Source: Porodaedalea pini
Lineage: Eukaryota; Basidiomycota; Agaricomycetes; Hymenochaetales; Hymenochaetaceae
DNA: 64,000 nt
Reading direction: 5' to 3'
Assembly (NCBI GenBank): GCA_002794775.1
Contig: NBAY01000002.1
Coordinates: 1,116,001-1,180,000 of the forward strand
Part shown: positions 55,257 through 64,000 of the stretch, one piece after another
Layout of the letters: each line of letters opens with the position of its first letter
How positions within the stretch are numbered: position 1 is the first letter of the stretch
Made by a program: the position numbers and the translations under genes
Notes under the pieces: model-generated
Database searches by the model: none
Seen by the model: the letters and a program-made list of their open reading frames with translations, nothing else
What the model was told of the DNA's origin: nothing

Positions 55257-56658
55257 GTCAAGATAGATCTCACCAATGAACATCGACGGGCCCTTCCTGC
55301 ATCAGCTCATTGGAATCCAGACTGACCAGGCTACATCGCGACCAACAACAGCGGCATTGTACATGATATCTGGTGGAGTGAAGTCCGGCACAGCTGGTAT
55401 TCGTCAGACAAACAAGGAAGGAGAGCGAGGTGGCCCCCGGCGGCTCCATCATTGCCTGCACCATCAACGTCCATGGTCCTCCTGCCGCCGACTCCAGGAC
55501 CTTACTGCAAGACTCGTAGAGACCCTTCACCGCCAACCCCCCCCTGAACCTTCAATGCCCACGCCCGAACCCGCAATGTCAACAGGAGGGTTCAGTCAAC
55601 AGCAGATGGAGCAGATAGCAGTGATCGTCGCAGGCGCCTTTGCCCATCAGGCAAACAACACCCTGGCACCGGTCACTGCAGCCAATCCCCTGACCCCCAG
55701 CATCGACATCGCCTGGCCATGTGAATTCACTGGCGGCAATGACTATTTAGACTTCAAACATGAGGTCCTCCTTTTCATCTTGGCAAACCCAAACCGATAC
55801 CCCACATCGGAGAGTAAGATCTACGTTGCTCTCTCCTACTTGAAGGGTGGTAATGCGGCGACATGGGCGCAGAACTACGTGGAGGAATCAATGACGGCCA
55901 GCATTGTGACCTTCACCGACAGTTGGACAAGGTTCCAAGAGTGCCTAGATGCCTCGTTCGATGATCTGAACCGGAAGGAAAAGGCGCTGGCAAAATTCCA
56001 GACCAAAGTTCAGAAGGACCTTACCGCCGATGAGTTCTTCCAGGATCTCGACGTTGTCATCACAAGAGCGGGTTTAATGGACGACAGCATCATTTGTGAC
56101 TGACTGAAGCGAGCGATGAACATTGAAGTGGTGCGAGGAGTACTGAGGTCGACGCCAGTCCTGACAACGTATGACGACTGGAAGAAGAAGGCAATCGAGA
56201 TCGACCGAGGTGAACAACAGATCCGTGCAATCCAACAGGGCTGCGCATTTCCACCCCCACCACGCCCACAGCAGCAACATCCACCCCCAGCTCATCGGCA
56301 GGTGGCAGCCCCCCACGTCGACAAATGTGATGCGACAGGCGTCACCTTTGGAGGAGCTGGCCAGGCGATGGACGTCTCAATGAATGAGGCGCAACACCGA
56401 TGCGCGTGCTGGATCTGTGGCCAGCTCGGTCACTTCAAGGACGCGTGCCTGCAAGGAAAAACGATCGTGCAGTGTATGCTGCAGATGATGGTGCCCGGCA
56501 AACGTCACCTCCTCGCCGATGAGCTAGGAGCAATGAAGGAGTCGGCATTTGAGGAAGTCATAGACACTCGAAGGACGACAGTGGAGGACTATGTGGAGGA
56601 GGAAGGTGATGATGAAGAGGTCATCAACTCGCAGGGTTTTGCGAGTGGTCAGGCGTAG
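55257..56658 (+). pseudogene. E4 gag
   Basis: Homologous to E3 gag with one frame change (a C run near 55,537-55,545) and a TGA at 56101-56103. Core blocks: GGNDYLDFKHEVLLF, SESKIYVALSYLKGGN, SWTRFQECLDASFDDLN, and the CCHC knuckle CWICGQLGHFKDACLQGK. Ends SQGFASGQA then TAG at 56656-56658; heptamer GGGTTTT at 56634-56640. Confidence 0.85.
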
Positions 56659-56705
56659 CCATTGGGGCAACTGACTGAGAAGAACAAGGGGCTTCATATC
56701 TGGAC

Positions 56706-58772
56706 TTGATAAAATATAACCAACTGACTGTACAATATGTAGATGCAAATGACGTTGATGGTTTTCCTGATCACAAAGTCCCCACTGGTGTGAACGAGAA
56801 TAATGAGTACGAGCAACTGTTCATGAGGGGAACTGGCAGATGCCAGCTGGACCTCCTCTTGAATGTCGGATGTAACGTGGAGGGTGAGATGAGGGAGGTG
56901 GACGTGCATGCGCTCATGGATTTGGGGTGTACAGGATCGTGCATTGACATGAGGTTCGTTGAATGCTATGGGTTGGAAACCAAGCAATACATCAGACCCC
57001 TTGCGGTGCTCAATGCAGACAGCACGCACAATGAGGCCGGTTTGATCAAGAGATACGTCAACATCGAACTATTGATTGGACATCACAAGGAAAAGATCGT
57101 CCTTGCAGTGACATCCCTGGCATTGTCAAACATCTTCCTGGGCTATGACTGGCTTCGACACCACAACCTGGAGGTTGACTGGAAGACGGGTTCAATTGAA
57201 TTCACCCATTGCCCAGAGGAGTGCGTGATCGGGAAAGAGGGCATGAAGGAGACGAGGAGGGTGAGGGAGGTGCAAATGGACAAGGCGTCCTGGCCCGCAT
57301 ATCTCAACAACTTTGCCAACATCTTCAGTGAGAAAGGCTTTGAGAAGCTACCGGAACATCACCCCTGGGATCACATCATTGACTTGAAACCCGACTTCAA
57401 GCCTAGCGACTGTAAGATCTATCCATTGACACCGACGGAACAGGAGTCACTGAAGGATTTCCTTGAGGAAAACTTGAAGTCAGGTCGCATACAAAAGTCG
57501 ATTTTGCCGATGGCATCACCTTTCTTTTTCATCAAGAAGGCCGACAAGTCTCTACGCCCGATTCAGGATTATCAGAAACTTAACGAAGGAACAATCAAGA
57601 ACAAGTACCCTCTCCCCCTCATCGACGAACTTGTCGACAAGGTCAAGAAGGCAAAGTTCATCACCAAGCTTGACCTTTGCTGGGGATATTACAACATCCA
57701 GATCCGTGAAGGTGATGAATGGAAGGCAGTGTTCCACATGAACATGGGCCTCTTCGAACCAGCAGTCATGTTCTTTGGTCTTTGCAATGCACCAGTGACA
57801 TTTCAAGCTTTTGTCAACCACATCTTCAAGGGACTGATCTACGATAACTTGATCATCGTCTACCTCGATGACATACTGATCCTCTCACAAACTCTAGAGG
57901 AACATATTGAAACTTCGAGGCACGTCCTTCAGATCTTATGAGAGAACGGTCTATACCTGAAACCGGAGAAATGTGAATTCAATGCCAAGGTTGTGAAATA
58001 CCTCGGCCACATTGTTGTCAATGGCGAGATCAGGGCTGACCCAGTGAAGACGGAAGCAATCGTGGACTGGCCAGTCCCGCAAAACCTCAAACAGCTGCAA
58101 CAATTCCTCAGCATGGGCAACTGGCTGCGACGGTTCATCAAGGACTACAGCAAGGTGGTCCATCCACTAATGTCGCTAACAGGCAAGAAGGACTGGGTAT
58201 GGGAGACCAAACAGCAAGAAGCGTTCGAGGAGTTGAGATGACGTCTCTGCTCACCTCCAGTCCTGGCCATCGTGAACGATGAGGGCCCTTTCCACGTTGA
58301 GGCAGACTCATCAAACTTCACACTTGGAGGTGTGTTGTTGCAGAAGCAGGAAGGCAAGTGGAGGGTAGTCATCTACAGGTCCGAAGCGCTCCTGCTGGCA
58401 GAATGAAACTATGAGATCTATGACAAGGAGATGCTCACGATTGTTTTGGCACTCAAAGAGTGGAGACAGTACCTTCTCGGCACCCGTCACCCTATCGAGA
58501 TCTGGTCTGATCATGCCAACCTCACCTACTTCAGGTCAGTGCAAAAGCTGAGCTATCGACAAGCTCGCTGGCAGACAGAACTCAAGGAATTTGACTTCCA
58601 CCTTGAGCACAAGTCGGGGAAGATGATGGGCAAGGCGGACTTACTGTCGCAAAAGACTGGCTATGATGAGGGGAAGGATGATAATGATGGCATCATGTTC
58701 ATCAAGGAAAAGTGGCTGAATCATGGAGTGGTGAGGACGTCGCGTGACGAGGTGTTGGAATGAGTGGGTGAA
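56706..58772 (+). pseudogene. E4 protease, RT and RNase H; interrupted by E5
   Basis: One frame with stops at 57939-57941, 58239-58241, 58405-58407 and 58761-58763, all TGA where sisters have CGA. Protease ALMDLGCTGSCID has lost the DSG serine. RT is otherwise well kept ([30 protein letters not shown]), RNase H has ADSSNFTLGGVLLQKQ. Sequence stops just before the integrase zinc knuckle, where the E5 LTR begins; the rest of E4 must lie right of the window. Confidence 0.88.
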
Positions 58773-59132
58773 TGTTAGGACTTGAACTTTCACCTTTTCT
58801 TTTCTTTTCCTTGTTACCATTTCCTTTCTTTTAATCGCTCCTTTTCATTATATTTAATCGTCTTTTCAATCATTTCCCACACTCCCTACACATGACCTTC
58901 ATTCGTTCCATTCTGTTCATTTATGTAACTTTAGATAATATAGTCTCACGGTCGCTGCTATATAAGGTCTCAGGAATCGCATGAACTCCTTGTTCTGCTT
59001 TTCCTCTTACCTCCACGACAACTTAGCCTGAGTATAGCGAGTCCCGAGTCCCCGCTCAAGTATAGCACGTCCCAGACGACAGTCAGCCGAGGCCTGCCTA
59101 GTCCGAGTCGTCTCCCAGACTTCCACCTAACA
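58773..59132 (+). repeat. E5 5' LTR, shortened
   Basis: 360 bp, TGTTAGG..CCTAACA, with TATATAAGG and GTTCTGCTTTT (58992-59002). Compared with the other LTRs it lacks one of the two internal 25-bp direct repeats and the spacer between them, a deletion of about 65 bp expected from recombination between the repeats. Confidence 0.9.
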
Positions 59133-59133
59133 T

Positions 59134-59144
59134 AAAAGCAGAAC
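59134..59144 (+). promoter_or_regulatory. E5 self-priming primer-binding site
   Basis: AAAAGCAGAAC one base after the LTR, complementary to GTTCTGCTTTT at 58992-59002. Confidence 0.75.
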
Positions 59145-59634
59145 CACACCCAGGCTCATCCCCAGCGTACGTCATTGCTGTTGACTCGCCTTCACTCGGT
59201 CTAGAGGAGTGCTCCCCTCGACGGACTCGACATGTAAACTCCCTAAACGACAACCCTCAATCCTGCCCAGACGTCTTCGGACGTCTGTGTATTACTTAAC
59301 ACCAATTTTTCCCAACACAACCCAAAAGTCCTACCAAGTCTGCTTAGTGCTAACTTGAGGCAGATGCCGACGAATCTGTCAGTGTCTAGAGTGTTGTGAC
59401 CAAAGGTTACCGCTCACCAGCTTTTCCGACCCTGGCTCTCCGCATCTCCCTTTGGTGGAGGAGCCACTTAACCTGGATGTGGGTGACACTACGTGTTCAG
59501 TCGTCAACGTCGTTATCGATCGTTATCTCTGCTGCGTCCTTCCGCCTCATCATCAACTTCGCTGACAAACCCATTCAATGTTGGCGTAACCCCGGATCGA
59601 ACGCGCAGCCCATCCCTGTTCCCCCTCCGGTCTA
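59145..59634 (+). other. E5 leader with conserved upstream frame
   Basis: As in E4: HLTWMWVTLRVQSSTSLSI, then SFRLIINFADKPIQCWRNPG, ending in TAG at the start of the gag frame. About 100 bp near 59,300-59,400 have no counterpart in E4. Confidence 0.6.
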
Positions 59635-61041
59635 GTCAAGATAGATCTCACAGAGGAACAACAGCGGACCCTACCCTCGTCCTCACGGTTTGACCCAGAC
59701 CGCACTTTGTACGTCGCAGCCAACAGCGAGCACATCACCCACGACATCTGGTGGAGCGACGTCAGACATGCTTGGTACTCAACTAACGAACAAGCTCAAC
59801 AAGTTTGGTGGGCACCTCGAACCCCTCGTGCACCATCGTCCCCTACTGTCTCAACATCGTCAGTCATCCTTCCCAGCAAACCAGGAGGCTATCGTACACC
59901 CCATAGAGATTCATCACCGCCAACACCTCCCAAACACCTATCCCACACACCAGCACCAACAATGTCGACGTCTACGGGTTTCACTCAGCAACAACAATGG
60001 GAGCTCGCAGCATTAATCGCTGCGGCCTTTTCTCAGCAAGCAGCGAATGTCCCTGCTGTGCAAGCCGGGAATGCTCCACCCCCCAACATTGATGTCACCC
60101 GGCCACACGAATTCGCTGGTGGTGACGACTACCTGGACTTCAAATGCGAGGTCCTCCTCTTCGTCTCGGCAAACCTGACGAGATACCCCTCGTCGTCGAG
60201 CAAAATCTACGTCACGCTCTCCTATCTCAAGGGTGGCAACGCATCAACATGGGCGCAGAACTATGTCCAGGAATTCACGACAAGCGGGGTCGTGAGTTTC
60301 ACAGATAGCTGGACCAGGTTCCAGGAACGACTGGACACTTCGTTTGATGATCCGAACAGAAAGGAGAAGGCCCTGAAAGAATTCTGAGAGAAAATTCAGA
60401 AGGACCTCTCGGCCGACGAGTTCTTCCAGAAGCTCAATGTGATCATCAAGGCGGCAGACCTGAAGGATGACAGCATAATCTGTGATTGCCTGAAACATGC
60501 GATGAACATCGAGGTGGTCCGTGGAGTGTTAAGGTCGACCCCAGTCCCGATGACGTACGATGCCTGGAAGAAAAAGGCCATCAAGATTGATCGCGGCGAA
60601 CAGCAGATTTGAGCCATCCAGCAAGGCCATGTGCTACCCCTCCAGCGCCCTCTACAGCAGCAGGCGCTGCCCGCTCGACGACCGTTCGTGCCACCACACT
60701 CCGACAAGCGTGATGCAACTGGCGTCACCTTCGGAGGGGCTGGCCAGCCAATGGACGTCTCAATGAATGAGGCGCAATGGCGACAGGCATGCTGGATCTG
60801 CAGCAAGCTTGGTCATTTCAAGGACGCATGCCCGCAGGGGAAGACGATCGTGCAGCGTATGCTGCAGATGATGGCGCCTGGTGAACGTCGCCTCCTCGCC
60901 GACAAGCTTGGCACGATGAAGGAGTTGGCCTTCGAGGAAGTTGTAGACACTCAGAGGTCAACTGTGGAGGACTATGTGGAGGAAGAAGGTGATGACAAAG
61001 AGGTCGTCGACTTGCAGGATTTTGTGAGTGGTCAGGCATAG
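59635..61041 (+). pseudogene. E5 gag with two TGA stops
   Basis: 469 codons, identical in length to E3 gag, with TGA at 60385-60387 and about 60,610. Core: GGDDYLDFKCEVLLFVSANL, SSKIYVTLSYLKGGN, SWTRFQERLDTSFDDPNRKE. The knuckle is CWICSKLGHFKDACPQGK. It ends acidic and then VSGQA with TAG at 61039-61041. The heptamer is GGATTTT (61017-61023), changed from GGGTTTT. Confidence 0.87.
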
Positions 61042-64000
61042 CCACTGGGGCGACTGACCGAGAAGTTCCAAGGGTTTCAAGTTCGGATCTGTTAAAATAT
61101 AGTCAACCGCATGTACAATATCTAGATGCAAACGGCGTCGATGACTTTTCCGACTACGAAAACCCTACCGGTGTGAGCGAAGAAGGCATCGAAGAGAAGT
61201 TGTTCATGAGGGGAACTGGCGGACGCCAGCTGGACCTCCTCCTGAACATTGGACACAGCGTAGCGGGTGAGACGAGAGAGGTGGATGCACATGCCCTTGT
61301 GGATTCGGGATGCACAGGATCATGCATCGATGTGAGGTTCATCGAGCGATACAGGTTGGAGACCAAGTGATACATTCGGCCCCTCGCAGTGCTCAATGCT
61401 GATGGCATGCACAACAAAGCCGGGTTGATTGAGGAATACGTCCACATCAAGCTTATGATTGGGCACCACAGAGAGAGGATTGTCCTTGCAGTGATGTCAC
61501 TAGCATCATTGAACATCTTCCTTGGTTACGATTGGCTTTGATGTCACAACCTGGAGGTCGACTGGAAGATGGGTTTGATTGAATTCACCCATTGCCTGGG
61601 GGAGTGCACAATCGAGAAGGAGGTGAAAGAGACAAGGAGGGTGAGAGATGTGCAAATGGACAAGGTGTCCTGGCCCGCATACCTCAATGACTACGCCGAC
61701 GTCTTCTCGGAGAAGGGATTCGAGAAGTTGCCTGAACACCGACCATGGGACCACGTCATCGACCTGAAGCCTGACTTCAAGCCTAGCGACTGCAAGATCT
61801 ACCCGTTGATGCCGACAGAACAACAGTCGCTAAAGGACTTCCTTGAAGAGAACCTGAAGTCGGGCTGTATACGAAAGTCAATCTCACCAATGGCGTCACC
61901 TTTCTTCTTCATCAAGAAGGCCGACAAGTCCCTACGCCCAATACAGGACTACCGGAAACTTAATGAGGGAATGATCAAGAACAAGTACCCTCTCCCCCTC
62001 ATTGACGAACTTGTTGACAAGGTCAAGAAGGCGAAGTTCATCACCAAACTTGACCTCCGATGGGGATACTACAATGTCCGGATCCGTGAGGGTGACGAGT
62101 GGAAGGCAGCTTTTCACACGAATATGGGTCTCTTTGAGCCGACAGTCATGTTCTTTGGTCTTTGCAATGCACCGGCGACGTTCCAGGCCTTTGTCAATCA
62201 CATCTTCAAGGGACTAATCTACGATAACTTGATCATCATCTACCTCAATGACATCCTCATCCTCTCACAAACTCTTGAGGAGCATATCGAGACGTCAAGG
62301 CGTGTTCTTCAGATCTTGTGAGAAAACGGTCTGTACCTGAAGCCAGAGAAGTGTGAGTTCGATGCCAAGGTCATAAAATACCTCGGCCACATTGTTGGTA
62401 ATGGCGAGATCAAGGCTGACCTGGTGAAGATGGAAGCGATCGCAGACTGGCCAGTCCCGCGAAACCTCAAGCAGTTGCAACAATTTCTCGGCATGGGCAA
62501 CTGGCTGCAATGGTTCATCAAGGACTACAGCAAGGTGGTCCATCCACTAACGTCGCTAACAGGCAAGAAGGACTGGGTATGGGAGACTGAACAGCAAGAA
62601 GCGTTCGAGGAGTTGAGACGACGTCTCTGCTCACCTCCAGTCCTGGCCATCGCAAACGATGAGGGCCCTTTCCACATTGAAGCGGACTCATCAAACTTCG
62701 CACTTGGAGGTGTGTTGTTGCAAAAGCAGGAGGGCAAGTGAAGGGTAGTCGCCTACAGGTCCGAAGCGCTCCTACCGGTGGAACAAAACTATGAGATCTA
62801 CAACAAGGAGATGCTCGCAATTGTTTCAGCACTCAAGGAGTGGAGACAGTACCTTCTTGGCGCCCGTCACCCTATTGAGATCTGGTCTGATCACGCCAAC
62901 CTCACCTACTTCAGGTCGGTGCAAAAGCTGAGCTATCGACAAGCTCGCTGGCAGACAGAACTCAAGGAATTTGACTTCCACCTTGAGCACAAGTCGGGTA
63001 AGACAATGGGCAAAGCGGACTTACTGTCGCAAAAGACCGGCTACGATGAAGGGAAGGATGATAACGACGGCATTGTGTTCATCAAGGAGAAGTGGCTGAA
63101 TCGTGGAGTGGTGAGGACGTCGTGTGACGAGGTGTTGGAACGAGTGGGTGAAGCGCAGAGGGCGCAGAACGAGTCGGAGAGGCCGACAGGAATGACAAAG
63201 GTCAACGGTTTGTGGTGGATGAAGGGCAAGGTATACGTCCCGTTGATGATCAAGGAATCGGTGTTATGGGAGTGTCACGACTCAGTATTGGCTGGGCATC
63301 CAGGAGCATCAAAGACAGTGGAACTTGTCCATCGAGACTTCTGGTGGGTGTCGATATTCTCCGACATCCGAACGTACGTCTGAGGATGTGATTGCTGTCA
63401 GTGAACAAAGGCTCTGAGAGCATCGAGGTCGAGACCACTCCATCGGAATACGGTCCCCGAAGCTCCTTGGGAAATCATCACAGTTGACCTCATCGGAGAG
63501 CTTCCAGAATCAAAGGGACACAATGCAATTTGTGTCTTCGTAGATAGATTCTCAAAGCAGATGCATGCGATTCTGATGATGACGAAGCTGTCAGCAGAAG
63601 GCATGGCTCAGTTGTACCGTGACCACGTCTTCTGCCTCCACGGCCTACCCAAGAAGATTATCCATGACCATGGCACACAGTTCGACGTGTCGATGATGAA
63701 GGAACTATACAAACTCCTGCACATTGAAGGCAACCCGTCAACAGCATATCATCCGCAAACAGATGGTCAGACGGAACGCGTTAACCAAGAGCTTGAACAG
63801 TACCTTAGGCTCTTCGTTAACCATCAGCAATCGGACTGGAAGGACTGGCTCCCTCTCGCAGAGTTTGCATACAACAACCGCGAACACTCAGCAACAAAGA
63901 TGTCTCCCTTCTACACGAATACAGGACGTCATCCTCTGAGCTTCGACACAACACGGACTTCATCCACTAACATGTTGGCAGAAGAATTTGCAAAACACAT
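61042..64000 (+). pseudogene. E5 protease, RT, RNase H, integrase (3' end outside)
   Basis: Protease keeps the DSG triad (ALVDSGCTGSCIDVRF). RT has [17 protein letters not shown] but the catalytic motif reads [10 protein letters not shown], with Asn replacing an essential Asp. RNase H has ADSSNFALGGVLLQKQ. Integrase follows with the H-H-C-C region (ECHDSVLAGHPGASK) and core (VFVDRFSKQ, HDHGTQFDVSMMKE, PQTDGQTERVNQE). In-frame stops include TGA at 61368-61370, near 61,541, 62319-62321 and 63381-63383, each CGA in a sister, and 62739-62741, TGG in sisters. Confidence 0.88.

Larger units (their letters stand above)
58773..64000 (+). mobile_element. Ty3/gypsy chromovirus E5, 5' part, inserted in E4 pol
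   Basis: Plus-strand element of the same family, starting with a shortened LTR and running off the right end within the integrase. Carries many TGA stops at CGA positions. Confidence 0.88.

Overview
The window looks like a piece of a basidiomycete (Agaricomycetes-type) nuclear genome. Genes are split by many 50-60 bp GT..AG introns. There is a class I hydrophobin and a set of small secreted proteins. The repeats are Ty3/gypsy chromoviruses and a Tad-like LINE whose decay is dominated by CpG to TpG changes. No bacterial or organellar features were seen. Exon limits were derived by hand from splice signals, reading frame and protein similarity.

Positions 1-31,000 are a gene-rich half. In order: the 5' end of RVB2 (minus); mitochondrial ribosomal protein uL2m; a probable Gon7/KEOPS subunit; three tandem paralogous secreted proteins (2,510-8,391, minus), the third carrying an in-frame stop; an unrecognised small gene; an SCI1-like basic protein; a divergent ribosomal pair eL21/uS4; a Trf4/Cid14-type non-canonical poly(A) polymerase; ribosomal protein eL28; a hydrophobin; a type II membrane O-fucosyltransferase-like glycosyltransferase; a DH-PH-FYVE Rho GEF; and a 1,605-residue coiled-coil protein. 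Housekeeping genes here are mostly compact and several are head to head (RVB2/uL2m, eL21/uS4, glycosyltransferase/RhoGEF), with short shared promoter regions.

Positions 31,000-64,000 are a retrotransposon nest. A degraded LINE (minus) carries a solo LTR with a 5-bp target duplication and is cut by E1, a minus-strand Ty3/gypsy element. E1 is split by a complete element E2 (422-bp LTRs, duplication TAACC) and by an 887-bp TG..CA insertion. E2 itself carries a 1.44-kb TG..CA insertion in gag. A plus-strand element E4 is split inside its 5' LTR by a complete minus-strand element E3 (425-bp LTRs, duplication GTGAG). E4 is then interrupted in pol by plus-strand element E5, which runs off the window.

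E1-E5 are one family: gag with a CCHC knuckle, then protease, RT, RNase H, integrase and chromodomain. The sequence supports two mechanistic features: an 11-nt match between the predicted transcript start in the LTR and the site just inside the 5' LTR (Tf1/sushi-type self-priming), and a canonical -1 frameshift site (GGGTTTT plus a hairpin) at the gag/pol junction. Nearly all stop codons in these copies are TGA where a sister copy has CGA.
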